Source: a virus. From it: DNA of 64,000 nt. Under the pieces are notes generated by a model. That model made no database searches and had not been told where the DNA came from. It saw only the letters and a list, made by a program, of their open reading frames with translations. Position numbers and translations under genes: made by a program. This document shows, piece after piece, positions 50,942 to 59,788 of this stretch. Location of the stretch: IMG/VR virus record IMGVR_UViG_3300009126_000274, positions 1 to 64,000 of that record; one strand, 5' to 3'. The stretch's first letter is position 1. The number at the start of each line of letters is the position of its first letter.

Positions 50942-51348
50942 CACTTCTCCTTCATATTCTTAATTGCATTACCATTCTTTTTAATCTCTTCATCTTGAAG
51001 AGCATCTATAATTTTCTGTGCCTTCTCTTGTTTGGTATCAACATGTAAGTCCTCGTCAACTATTTTCTCTAATTTGAGAAATGCTATTCTTTCATTCTGT
51101 ACATATCTCCATGTATAACCGTCTGTTCCATATACACCAAATACCGTTTCTGTAATCCCTATCTTAACTATAAGTGCAGGGCAACCGTCTAATATTACTT
51201 TATCACCCTCTGCAAATGCTGGACTCATTTTAAATTTAATCCCTTTAACAAAGGACGTAGCCCAATCTCTTAATGCCAGCGCAACAATGAGCGTAAAGAC
51301 TGCTCCTAAGAATTCTACATAGAATTGACTTAGTTCTATATCAGGCAT
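50941..51348 (-). CDS. MscS-like beta-domain membrane protein
   Basis: 135 residues. N-terminal helix (FLGAVFTLIVALALRDWATS) then KGIKFKMSPAFAEGDKVILDG, IGITETVFGVYGTDGYTWRY and NERIAFLKL, matching the beta-domain of MscS-type mechanosensitive channels. The channel-pore helix region is not evident, so this is a partial relative. Possible role in membrane tension or anchoring. Confidence 0.7.
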   Translation of the reverse strand: MPDIELSQFYVEFLGAVFTLIVALALRDWATSFVKGIKFKMSPAFAEGDKVILDGCPALIVKIGITETVFGVYGTDGYTWRYVQNERIAFLKLEKIVDEDLHVDTKQEKAQKIIDALQDEEIKKNGNAIKNMKEK

Positions 51349-51707
51349 TATTTTTTCGTGTGATGTTCTGTTGATGTACTATTAACATATAAGCCAAACC
51401 AAGCTGCTCCTGCTCCTACTAACACTGATATTAAACCAGATTGTGCTACAGTAGGATCTGGCAATGCCATGAACCAATTTGCTGACTGATATAACAAGTA
51501 GATATACATCGTGATAAACACTCTAGGAAAAATTCTCCATCTACTAAAATATTCTGGTGCAACCCACATCCAGCCTCTCTTGTCAGGCTGTGCCCACCAA
51601 GGTCGTAAGTTGGGATCTGTACCGTCACCGTCTGCAGCAGTTTTCAGTGCATTGTAATCAGCTAAACTTATGCTAACATGATCGTCTGTTCTATTCTGTT
51701 CTGCCAT
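51348..51707 (-). CDS. Putative holin-like two-helix membrane protein
   Basis: 119 residues: a soluble N-terminus, then IFPRVFITMYIYLLYQSANW and SGLISVLVGAGAAWFGLYVN forming two helices, with a His/Lys tail. Class II holin topology. A late box sits about 70 nt upstream in the preceding gene. Lysis role is inferred. Confidence 0.6.
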   Translation of the reverse strand: MAEQNRTDDHVSISLADYNALKTAADGDGTDPNLRPWWAQPDKRGWMWVAPEYFSRWRIFPRVFITMYIYLLYQSANWFMALPDPTVAQSGLISVLVGAGAAWFGLYVNSTSTEHHTKK

Positions 51708-52437
51708 TTGTAAATAACTCCGTATAATTTTTATGTCTAATCTTCACTTTCAATAAATGCTGGATTAGATCACTACTATTTATATTAGTTTTGAGCTTAG
51801 CAAAAGGGATATAACCCAATCTTAACCCTGGATCTTCAAAATCTGGTAAGTCTAACCTATCTTTTAATTTTCTATGAATAATTCTAGCTCTTTTCTTAAA
51901 TCCTATACCATCTATTTCAGGGCCGAGCCAAACATTAAATCCTGTTCTGGCGATAGTTTGTGGATGATATTGTTCTTTTTTAACACTTACATCACCAGAG
52001 AATACTATCTCTGCAAAATGTTTCCCTACATGTGGATAATTTATATACAAGTAACCAGGCTTCCTTGTTACAGTAAACTCCTCATAATCTGCTGGAAACA
52101 ATTCCATAAAACTAGGTCCTGATTCATAACCCCACCTAGGTGGATAACCAGCATCTACCAATTCATAATAATGAATAAGATGATTAAGCCTTGACATTTC
52201 TGGATCGTCTTCATGATCTGCAAAATATTCATGTAATTTATTGAGATCGTCTGTTGGTTCTTGCCCTAACATGTAGACTATTTTGTCTATTTCACCTTTG
52301 ATTTCTTCTTTTGTTTCGCCTAAATAAAAGAACTCTTTGGATTCATGCCTATGATCTTCTAAAAATTTCGTATATCTTTTGGCCACTACTGTTGGAAGTG
52401 GTTCCCATTCAATATCATTTATATTTAAAGTCGTCAT
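51691..52437 (-). CDS. Hypothetical protein
   Basis: 248 residues from ATG 52437, preceded by gaggagaac; the longer frame begins inside the helicase gene. MTTLNINDIEWEPLPTVVAK, acidic, with PPRWGYESGPSFMELFPADY and YINYPHVGKHFAEIVFSGD; no known domain. Overlaps both neighbours. Confidence 0.65.
   Translation of the reverse strand: MTTLNINDIEWEPLPTVVAKRYTKFLEDHRHESKEFFYLGETKEEIKGEIDKIVYMLGQEPTDDLNKLHEYFADHEDDPEMSRLNHLIHYYELVDAGYPPRWGYESGPSFMELFPADYEEFTVTRKPGYLYINYPHVGKHFAEIVFSGDVSVKKEQYHPQTIARTGFNVWLGPEIDGIGFKKRARIIHRKLKDRLDLPDFEDPGLRLGYIPFAKLKTNINSSDLIQHLLKVKIRHKNYTELFTNGRTE
51777..51784 (-). promoter_or_regulatory. Late promoter box upstream of holin candidate
   Basis: TATAAATA on the minus strand, inside the 248-residue gene and about 70 nt before the ATG at 51707. 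Would allow late expression of the holin candidate from within an early region. Confidence 0.4.
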
Positions 52438-53794
52438 ATTTGTTCTCCTCTCTTCCCTTTTCAAATACCGGAACTTCAATGTTTGCATCTGTTAATTGTT
52501 GTTGTGCAGACGGGTCTAAATCAAATAATTTCATTTTTGCTCTGTCTACACCTATCATAAATCTTTTATTTCTTGTGGGGTCTGCATATCTATTTTTTAA
52601 TTGTTTAATCATAAACTGGCCCATCTGTTCTAATTCTTCTGTACTTATCATAGCAAACATTAAGTCTGCTGTTGCTGGTAATCCAAAACTTTCTGATGTA
52701 TCTGTCAAATCTATATCACTACTAGAAAACCCTGATCTTGTTGTCTGTGTTGCACTAAGAATAGGAACATTTTGTTCTACTGCTAATCCTCTTAATTCTT
52801 CTGCAATACTTTTAATAATAACATAAGTATTGGCCTGACTGCCTGGTCTAAATCTTTGACTCGTACATATATTTAAATAATCTATGAATATGATATCAGG
52901 AAAGAAATTTCTCTTTAACTTTAATTCATTTATTAATGCTTTAAAATGTCCTGTATGTGCTGATGCTGTAGGATATTCTTTTATAATAAGTCTGCCTTCT
53001 ATCTTTTTATTAATCTTATCTATCCTGTTATCAAACATCGCCTTGGATAAATCTTTTAACTCCATAATAGGTATATTCATTAGATTAGCGTCTATACGTT
53101 CAGCTATTCTTTCTTCTGCCATTTCTAGGGTAATATAGAGTACATTTTTACCCTTAGAGATGCAACTAGACGCCATATGGCACATAAAAAGGGATTTACC
53201 TACACCCGTGCCTGCTAATAATATGTTTAATGTTTTATTAGATAACCCGCCTTCTGTTATTCTATTAAACATATCTAAATCAAACTCTACTTTCTCTTCT
53301 AACCTATGATAATAATCATATCTTTTATTTGCGTCTTCTATAAAGTCATGTCCAATATTTGTATCAAATCCTACTGCCAGTGCTTCTGATAATATCTCAG
53401 GTAACGCATCTCTGCCTTGCTCTTTATTCTTTCCATCAAGTATTTGGATACTATCCATAACACCTAAGTATAATGCTTTATCCTTACAGAACTTTTCTGT
53501 TTCATCTACTAACCATTTCGTATCAGGCTTATCTTCTGTTAAAGAATTAACTAAATCTAAACAAACTTTATGAGTCTCTTCGTTTAAAGTCTTATCCTCA
53601 TTTAAGCTAAGAATTACAGCCTGTTTGTTTGGTGGATTATTATACTTTTCTACAAAATCACGAATAATTGTAAAAACTTTTTGGTCTTCATTATTCATAA
53701 AGTATTGAGCTTTCAGAAAGGGCATAACCTTCCTGACATACTGTTCAGAATGTATTAGGTTTTCTATTATTACTTGTTCAATTCTGTCCTTCAT
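52415..53794 (-). CDS. 41: Replicative DNA helicase (T4 gp41-like, DnaB family)
   Basis: 459 residues (T4 gp41 is 475). Walker A GTGVGKS at 195-201, Walker B near 302 (IIFIDYLN), and the C-terminal ILSATQTTRSG, DLTDTSESFG motifs of DnaB helicases. Unwinds the fork and partners with primase gp61 and gp43. Overlaps the zinc-ribbon gene by 17 bp. Confidence 0.9.
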   Translation of the reverse strand: MKDRIEQVIIENLIHSEQYVRKVMPFLKAQYFMNNEDQKVFTIIRDFVEKYNNPPNKQAVILSLNEDKTLNEETHKVCLDLVNSLTEDKPDTKWLVDETEKFCKDKALYLGVMDSIQILDGKNKEQGRDALPEILSEALAVGFDTNIGHDFIEDANKRYDYYHRLEEKVEFDLDMFNRITEGGLSNKTLNILLAGTGVGKSLFMCHMASSCISKGKNVLYITLEMAEERIAERIDANLMNIPIMELKDLSKAMFDNRIDKINKKIEGRLIIKEYPTASAHTGHFKALINELKLKRNFFPDIIFIDYLNICTSQRFRPGSQANTYVIIKSIAEELRGLAVEQNVPILSATQTTRSGFSSSDIDLTDTSESFGLPATADLMFAMISTEELEQMGQFMIKQLKNRYADPTRNKRFMIGVDRAKMKLFDLDPSAQQQLTDANIEVPVFEKGREENKYDDFKYK

Positions 53795-53954
53795 CCATTT
53801 CCTTTACATACTCATTATATACTTCTGCTACACAATTTCCACAGATGTATGTCTCCTCCATATCATCATTATGGAAACAATATGCTTTGTCTTCTTCTAG
53901 ATTTAGTGCTTTCTCACACCTATCACACTTTGTCGTATTCTTGCTCAATGTCAC
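53778..53954 (-). CDS. Small zinc-ribbon protein, non-ATG start
   Basis: 58 residues if GTG at 53954 is used (TTG at 53948 is the alternative), starting inside the end of uvsX. CDRC and CGNC give two C-x2-C pairs with a Cys/His between (YCFHND). Acidic C-terminus. The only ATG start upstream would overlap uvsX by more than 100 bp. Confidence 0.5.
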   Translation of the reverse strand: MTLSKNTTKCDRCEKALNLEEDKAYCFHNDDMEETYICGNCVAEVYNEYVKEMDEGQN

Positions 53955-54990
53955 TATCTGAAAACTCTTTTTGCATGTCTCCAGCTCCCAAACTATATCT
54001 ATTTTCAACCCATTTGTTGAATCCTTCATCCTCTAACAAAGGTATCCAAAAATCACTACCCATGTCTTTAAGTCTAACTTTCACTTCAGGAGCGATTTCT
54101 CCTGTTTCGGGATTCTGTTTTTGATACCATCCAACAGTAGGTTTAATAACATATCCAGATTCTAATCCCATTTCTAATAAACCAGACCAAGGACTAATAC
54201 CCTCTTCCCAGGAAACTTGCACAATTATCTTAGACTTCTCTCTAACAAATCTAGACTTTTCAACATTTATTACAAATTCATAACCTGTAACTTCTGTTCC
54301 TGTTTTTTGTTGCCTTCTGCCTATAATATAAATGTTGTCTGCTGAATAATATATACCTGTTCCACCACTTACAACGTCTTTAGGAAACAATCCTATTTCT
54401 TTATATGTGTGATTAACCACAATCGCTGGTATATCTTTTATAGTTAAATGAGGTGTAATCATTCTAAACAGTGACTTCATTTGTTTAGCTCTTGTCATAT
54501 CTGCTACTGATTTACCCTCTAAAGCATCTTCTACTTCTTTTTTACTTGCCAAGTTACCCACACTATCAACAATAATCATTACATGGTCGTCTCTTTCTAA
54601 ACCATTCAACTGTTGCATAGCATCGTGTTTTAATTGTTCTATGTCTGATATTGGACTGTGGATTACCCTATTGGTGTCTATTTTAAATGTATCAAAATAT
54701 GCCTGTGGTGCTCCAAACTCACTATCATAAAACAAAATAACACCATCTTTATATTTGTCTAAATATGCTTTAGCCAACAACATAGCAAATGCTGTTTTAA
54801 AATGTTTACTTGGTCCTGCAAATACAGTTAATCCTGTTGTAAGACCTCCGTCTAATTTTCCACTCAACGCAACATTAACTGCAGGTACAGATGTCTGTAT
54901 TATATCCTGTTCGTTAAAAAATTTGGAATCAGTTAAGACTTCAGATTGTTTAATCGTCGTGTTTTTCTTTAATTTATCTATTAGGTTCAT
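53923..54990 (-). CDS. uvsX: UvsX recombinase (RecA family)
   Basis: 355 residues. Walker A GPSKHFKT at 59-66, Walker B and MIIVDSVGNLAS follow, then NHTYKEIG and ADNIYIIGRRQQKTG. Promotes strand exchange and recombination-dependent replication in T4-like phages. Acidic C-terminal tail. A sigma70-type promoter lies upstream inside the preceding gene. Overlaps it by 17 bp. Confidence 0.9.
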   Translation of the reverse strand: MNLIDKLKKNTTIKQSEVLTDSKFFNEQDIIQTSVPAVNVALSGKLDGGLTTGLTVFAGPSKHFKTAFAMLLAKAYLDKYKDGVILFYDSEFGAPQAYFDTFKIDTNRVIHSPISDIEQLKHDAMQQLNGLERDDHVMIIVDSVGNLASKKEVEDALEGKSVADMTRAKQMKSLFRMITPHLTIKDIPAIVVNHTYKEIGLFPKDVVSGGTGIYYSADNIYIIGRRQQKTGTEVTGYEFVINVEKSRFVREKSKIIVQVSWEEGISPWSGLLEMGLESGYVIKPTVGWYQKQNPETGEIAPEVKVRLKDMGSDFWIPLLEDEGFNKWVENRYSLGAGDMQKEFSDSDIEQEYDKV

Positions 54991-55780
54991 TACCTCTCCT
55001 TATTCTGTTTGCATCTACCGCAACTTTTAAAATATTATCACTATTATAGCACAGCGACGAAGTGTGAGTCAAGTCTTTAGGTAAACAAGTACCACCAAAT
55101 CCTACCTTTCCGTCTGGTCCTGGTACTGCCCAATGTGTTTTACCCAAATTAGGATCATTACTAAAAAAGTCTGAAATCACATCGTAATCCATATCCCAAG
55201 CATCACATATATTTTTAAATTCATTTGCTAAACCTACTTTAACAGCAAGTGCTGCATTTCTTGCTATTTTTATCATTGCTGCTTCTTCTGGTTTAATATG
55301 ACACCATATATTTTTGTGGCATTCAATAGTTTCTATAAAATGATCCATTTGATACCCACCTACTACCAATGGTAACTCTGGGTTATCAATATCTTCTTTC
55401 CAATGCCTTTCTCTTAAAAACTCTGGCCATATAATTGCTCCATAACTTTTAGTGTATTGAGCTGTTTGATCAGGACCAATTGTGCTCCTTATAACTATTC
55501 TATTTACTTTTTTATAGACGTTCTTACATACTTCATCTATTATAGAAGTATCTAATTTACTAGGCCAAACTGCTGATCCTGTTTTTTCTTTTTCAGGATC
55601 AACCAACAGATTTGTAGGAACACATATAATAGCATAATCTATGCCCCACCAATCTTCTATTCTTTTATCTAGAGCAGGATCATGAATTAATACACCAGGA
55701 CTTCCTTTAACATGATTCTTAAAGAAATACTCTGTAGCTTTACCTACAAAACCATAACCTACTATCGCTATTTTAGCCAT
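54974..55780 (-). CDS. Nucleotide-sugar dehydrogenase, short form
   Basis: 268 residues from ATG 55780. GYGFVG binds NAD at the N-terminus and VGFGGTCLPKDL holds the catalytic Cys. It ends shortly after, lacking the C-terminal UDP-binding domain of full-length enzymes (about 390-440). May use a different substrate or need a partner. A second member lies at 5727. Promoter for uvsX is inside its end. Confidence 0.75.
   Translation of the reverse strand: MAKIAIVGYGFVGKATEYFFKNHVKGSPGVLIHDPALDKRIEDWWGIDYAIICVPTNLLVDPEKEKTGSAVWPSKLDTSIIDEVCKNVYKKVNRIVIRSTIGPDQTAQYTKSYGAIIWPEFLRERHWKEDIDNPELPLVVGGYQMDHFIETIECHKNIWCHIKPEEAAMIKIARNAALAVKVGLANEFKNICDAWDMDYDVISDFFSNDPNLGKTHWAVPGPDGKVGFGGTCLPKDLTHTSSLCYNSDNILKVAVDANRIRRGNEPNR
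55043..55072 (-). promoter_or_regulatory. Sigma70-type promoter for uvsX
   Basis: Minus-strand -35 TTGACT (55072-55067), 18 bp, -10 TATAAT (55048-55043), inside the 3' end of the dehydrogenase gene. Predicted start about 55036, 46 nt before the uvsX ATG. Confidence 0.65.
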
Positions 55781-55958
55781 TCTTAATTCTTCGTTCAAGT
55801 ATTTCAATTTGACTATCCTTTTTCTTTTGCCAGGCGGTCTCATTTCTATCTTTACCGTTACTCATCTTTTTAGCTGTAAATTTGGAAGCTTTTAATCTTT
55901 CTAAAGCTCCTTCTCTTCTTTCCTTACGGCCAAACTTTCTATCTTTTCCGTGTCTCAT
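55773..55958 (-). CDS. Small basic protein (61 residues)
   Basis: ATG at 55958 follows ggagagaag closely. MRHGKDRKFGRKERREGALE and later KKDSQIEILERRIKNG. Basic and helical; perhaps nucleic-acid binding. Overlaps the dehydrogenase by 8 bp and the microprotein by 20 bp. Confidence 0.6.
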   Translation of the reverse strand: MRHGKDRKFGRKERREGALERLKASKFTAKKMSNGKDRNETAWQKKKDSQIEILERRIKNG

Positions 55959-56058
55959 CTTCTCTCCAAAAATCATTTTCAAAAGCAACTTGAATACCAA
56001 CATATATCGCCGTATTGACAAGTATTAATACTAAAAACATAACCCAACCTGAAATCAT
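55939..56058 (-). CDS. 39-residue membrane microprotein
   Basis: Begins at ATG 56058, overlapping the methyltransferase stop as ATGA. MISGWVMFLVLILVNTAIYV then an acidic/basic tail (WREDETRKR). One helix. Its ending overlaps the next gene's ribosome site and start. Coupled translation likely. Function unknown. Confidence 0.6.
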   Translation of the reverse strand: MISGWVMFLVLILVNTAIYVGIQVAFENDFWREDETRKR

Positions 56059-56711
56059 TTAATAAAAACTCCTAACCAAAAATCTTTTTTATCTGACATA
56101 TCAACTCCACCTGCATAAGTTTGTACAATCCAATCATCCATATTTTCTGTTCCTCCGTATCCGCCTATTGGTACCATCTCAGAAAACTCTTCTCGTTTCT
56201 TTGAATACTCATAAAATTTATCTAATTTCATAGGTGTAGTTTCTATTGCTTTAATAACATCTGCTCCCTTAGGACCACAATTAACCTGAAGAGGATATTC
56301 TATGCCTATATCAGAGTGAGCATTACCTGACATAGCCCAATCTATTTCTAATGATGTACCACTTGTTTCTTTTCTTAAACTTTCCACAATTAATACCTTT
56401 GGTTTAGATATATTGATAATCTGTTCCAACAAATGAAATGGACTATGCAAATGATATAATAATCCCATACACAGAACAACATCAAATTCATGGCCGAGCC
56501 ATTGTTTATAATAATCATTAGCTGTGCCATAAAAATCTGGTGTAATATCTCCACTTGGATCATATCTTATATGTGGGTCTACTGTAAATAAACTGTCTGC
56601 ATATTCATTAACAAGTTCTGAGTGAACACCAGTAGAAGCGCCAAATTCAATAACACTTTTATTTGATGCATACTTTTCAAATACCTCTCTCAGAAAAGTA
56701 GAATACTTCAT
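56055..56711 (-). CDS. Class I SAM-dependent methyltransferase
   Basis: 218 residues from ATG 56711. VIEFGASTGVHSELV is the SAM-binding motif I and VVLCMGLLYHLHSPFHLLEQ resembles the post-III region of small-molecule or sugar methyltransferases. Start is coupled to the 25-residue microprotein by ATGA. Could act in a glycan pathway with the nearby dehydrogenase. Substrate unknown. Confidence 0.75.
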   Translation of the reverse strand: MKYSTFLREVFEKYASNKSVIEFGASTGVHSELVNEYADSLFTVDPHIRYDPSGDITPDFYGTANDYYKQWLGHEFDVVLCMGLLYHLHSPFHLLEQIINISKPKVLIVESLRKETSGTSLEIDWAMSGNAHSDIGIEYPLQVNCGPKGADVIKAIETTPMKLDKFYEYSKKREEFSEMVPIGGYGGTENMDDWIVQTYAGGVDMSDKKDFWLGVFIK

Positions 56712-56785
56712 ACTATATAATTCCACACAAGGATTGCAATAAACGCTCCAAACAGTATATTATAAATTATAATATCTAAATTCAT
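56708..56785 (-). CDS. 25-residue membrane microprotein
   Basis: ATG at 56785 overlaps the gp43 stop as ATGA and has ggag 8-9 nt upstream; stop overlaps the methyltransferase start the same way. Peptide MNLDIIIYNILFGAFIAILV then WNYIV is a single helix. Its exact coupling to both neighbours supports translation. Function unknown. Confidence 0.55.
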   Translation of the reverse strand: MNLDIIIYNILFGAFIAILVWNYIV

Positions 56786-59277
56786 CCAAATAACTCCTCT
56801 AATGATGCTTGTGGCTCTGTATGCCAACCCAATGGATTTAAAATATGCTCCAAGGGATCAACAAATGCCTTTTGAAAAATTAAATCATAATCAATATATT
56901 TTTCTAAACCAAATTCTGTAGGGAGTTTTGTAACAAATGCTATCGTATTTTCCTTTAAAGGATTAGGTTCTTTTAAATACAAAAACTTAATTTTATCTCC
57001 CTCTTGGATTTTTTCATATTTTAATCCTAAATCAAGTTTACCTAAATAATGATTATATAATAATCCACCCCTAACATGAATAGGAGTACCTTTACCATAT
57101 ATGTCTGCTGTACTTCTATATTTACTCATATTATTACAACCCCTAGGGAACGCAATTAGTTCTGCTGACTTAGTGAGAAAGTCCTTTTTGGCGTCTGCTA
57201 CGTAGGTTTGTAAAGTATCTTGATCGCTAGTAAGTATTAAACGTACGGCCTCCCTTAGAGACTCTCTAATTACGCCAGGAGTGCTTGATCTCACTATCTC
57301 TAAACCCATTACCTTTAATTTAGGGGCTTGTAACCGCAATCCTTCATCGTCATATACATTCAAAGCATAACGTTTCTTAGCTACAAATATGCCTTTGTCT
57401 GCTATTATCTCCCTTTTAAAATCTATTTTCTTTTCAAAAGCATTAGTATAATTAGCTAACCTTTGCATTGCCTGATCTATTGCTGGTTCTATTTTCTCTG
57501 ATGCCACCTTGTCTATTAAACTAATAACTTTTTGTCTAGACTTATCAGGGAAAAAGTTTTGAACCATATTGTCTAATGTAACATAACAAGAATCAGTATC
57601 ACTATAAAAAGAATAAGTTTTATCTTCTGTGCCACAGACTTTATTAACATACTTATCAATTTCCTTTGCTGTATCTCTAATTACTAATTGTCCTGTCATT
57701 GTAATACCTTCTGCAATTCTATCATCATAGAATCTAAAGTATTGGTTTGCCAGGGCACCATATAAACTATTTAATTGGATCTTTCTTGCCATTTGGAAGT
57801 TATTATATTTACTAACTTCATTCTCATAAACTTTAGCTCCTGTTTCTTGGAACTTCCTCTGAGAATCTTGCATAAGTCTTTTATATCTTAATCTATCATT
57901 AAAAAACTTCTGTACTATCTCAGGAAACAGGCCTTGCTTTTCTCTTGTGTAACAAGATCCATTAGCTGCCATAGCGTAATTCTTTTCTTTTAATTTGTCT
58001 AACTTATACCTATCTAACAAATCATCTACTTTTACTTCATATTGAAAACCAGGAACAATAGTTTCTGGACTCATATTGTATTGCATAAGTATAGAAGGAT
58101 ATAGACTTGTGGCATCAAAACTAGCCACCCAATCATAGCCACCTGGTACAGGCTCTTGTACATAAGCCCCTTCGATTGTTCTCTCTTTCCTACCACCACC
58201 CTGATGTAAGACAATTTTCTTCTCCCACAAATGATTATATAATAAACTATCCCAAGTTCTAACTGCAGAATATACATCGTTATAATTACATTTAGCATCG
58301 TATGCCATTGTAACTGCCAGTTCAATAAGTTTCATCTTATCTTCTAACTCATCAACAAGAACTGTATCAATAATATTATACTCTACAAATCTATTCCAAT
58401 CTTTTTCATAAAACTCTTTAAATGTCTCATAACCGCTTTCAAGTTTGTTTTTACCTAACTCTGTTTCAGCAATAAAATCTAATCTATAAGATTCCCTAGT
58501 AACATAAGTAAATTTTCTATACAAATCTAAATAGTCTAAATTTGCAACACCTGTTATTTCATATGCTGTCACTTCTTTTTGCATAAACCTAACTTTTCTT
58601 TTATTAACCAAGCCAAATGGAGAAAATCTTTTATGCTCTCCTTCTCCTAATATTCTCTCTGTTCTGGATAGTAAATATGGTATATCAAATAAATTACTAT
58701 TCCAACCTGTAATAATATCTGGACAGTTTTCTTCCCACCACTCTAAAAAGGTTTTAAGAAGATTATATTCGTCTGTACAATTAATATAATCTATATCATA
58801 ATCTGCTACTTCTGCTGATGGTGTAAACTCCCCAAGTCCGAAAGTTGTTATCTTCTTGGTGTTGTTGTTTTGAAGTGTGATAACTAAAACTTTCTCGCTT
58901 GGAGAGTCTACGTTAGGAAATCCACCCTCTGATGTTGTTTCAATATCAATAGAGTAGATAGCCATTTTTTTAGCATCCCATTCGATATCTCCAGGATACT
59001 TTTCTGTTATGTATTGATAGGCATAATAGTTCTGTCCAAATATTGGAAAATTAGAAACGTCTTTATACCTATTAAAAAATTCTGTTGCTTCTTTATTAGA
59101 ATCAAATTGTATAGGAGATACGGTCTCTCCATAAATGCTTTTGTATTCTGAGGGTTTGTCTGATTTGACAAATAGGGTGGGTCTAAAATTATGTCGTGAT
59201 GTAAAACGTTCGCCGTTCTTTACTCCGCGAACTAGAATTTTGTCACCATAGTGACGTGCATAAGTATAAAAATTCAT
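56782..59277 (-). CDS. 43: Family B DNA polymerase (T4 gp43-like)
   Basis: 831 residues (T4 gp43 is 898). Exonuclease acids are in SIDIETTSEGG (near 110) and GWNSNLFDIPYLL; polymerase motif A SFDATSLYPS (near 395), motif B QLNSLYGALANQYFRF (near 510), motif C YSDTDS (near 567). Main replicative polymerase with 3'-5' proofreading. Own promoter upstream; ATGA-coupled to a microprotein downstream. Confidence 0.95.
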   Translation of the reverse strand: MNFYTYARHYGDKILVRGVKNGERFTSRHNFRPTLFVKSDKPSEYKSIYGETVSPIQFDSNKEATEFFNRYKDVSNFPIFGQNYYAYQYITEKYPGDIEWDAKKMAIYSIDIETTSEGGFPNVDSPSEKVLVITLQNNNTKKITTFGLGEFTPSAEVADYDIDYINCTDEYNLLKTFLEWWEENCPDIITGWNSNLFDIPYLLSRTERILGEGEHKRFSPFGLVNKRKVRFMQKEVTAYEITGVANLDYLDLYRKFTYVTRESYRLDFIAETELGKNKLESGYETFKEFYEKDWNRFVEYNIIDTVLVDELEDKMKLIELAVTMAYDAKCNYNDVYSAVRTWDSLLYNHLWEKKIVLHQGGGRKERTIEGAYVQEPVPGGYDWVASFDATSLYPSILMQYNMSPETIVPGFQYEVKVDDLLDRYKLDKLKEKNYAMAANGSCYTREKQGLFPEIVQKFFNDRLRYKRLMQDSQRKFQETGAKVYENEVSKYNNFQMARKIQLNSLYGALANQYFRFYDDRIAEGITMTGQLVIRDTAKEIDKYVNKVCGTEDKTYSFYSDTDSCYVTLDNMVQNFFPDKSRQKVISLIDKVASEKIEPAIDQAMQRLANYTNAFEKKIDFKREIIADKGIFVAKKRYALNVYDDEGLRLQAPKLKVMGLEIVRSSTPGVIRESLREAVRLILTSDQDTLQTYVADAKKDFLTKSAELIAFPRGCNNMSKYRSTADIYGKGTPIHVRGGLLYNHYLGKLDLGLKYEKIQEGDKIKFLYLKEPNPLKENTIAFVTKLPTEFGLEKYIDYDLIFQKAFVDPLEHILNPLGWHTEPQASLEELFG

Positions 59278-59306
59278 TATATATCCAACACCATAATATA
59301 CTACAC

Positions 59307-59335
59307 ATTATAGACTCTTACGAACCTATAATCAA
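59307..59335 (-). promoter_or_regulatory. Sigma70-type promoter for gp43
   Basis: Minus-strand -35 TTGATT (59335-59330), 17 bp, -10 TATAAT (59312-59307), in the only gap between gp43 and the SNase gene, followed by GTGTAGTATATTATGG. Confidence 0.75.
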
Positions 59336-59788
59336 CTAATCTTCTTTAAAAAAGGTACGATTAATTAAATGTTCTTCTGCTATTTCTTGTTTTGAACGTC
59401 CATGATATTTGACTGCATGATGTGTCTCAATCATATACTCATTTACGTTATGCCTATATTTAATAGGTTCAACCGGCGCACCATTAGCATCTGTTCCGCC
59501 TTCTGTTTCTTTTATAGTAATAAACTCACCGAGGATTCTTCCATATTTACCTTTTCCATCAAGCCTCGTTTTGAGTATAGCTCCATTCTTGAGTTGGTCT
59601 TTAAGGAATTCTTTAGCCATGAGTCCGAACTTTTTCTCGTCGAGGTCACGGGTCCTACTCTCGGGAGTATCAATCCCATACAAACGTACTCTCTGCTTTT
59701 TGAGCCAGACACCGAAACCGAGGTCGATATCAACATCTACTGTATCTCCGTCTACTACTCTTACAATTTTACTTCTATATTCGTACAC
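59336..59788 (-). CDS. Staphylococcal nuclease-like protein
   Basis: 150 residues. VVDGDTVDVDIDLGFG and RVRLYGIDTPESR match the SNase fold with catalytic Arg and Asp/Glu, and GKYGRILGEF the second Arg/Glu segment. No signal peptide, so it acts in the cytoplasm. May degrade host or damaged DNA or RNA. Starts just after the Sm-like gene. Confidence 0.85.
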   Translation of the reverse strand: MYEYRSKIVRVVDGDTVDVDIDLGFGVWLKKQRVRLYGIDTPESRTRDLDEKKFGLMAKEFLKDQLKNGAILKTRLDGKGKYGRILGEFITIKETEGGTDANGAPVEPIKYRHNVNEYMIETHHAVKYHGRSKQEIAEEHLINRTFFKED

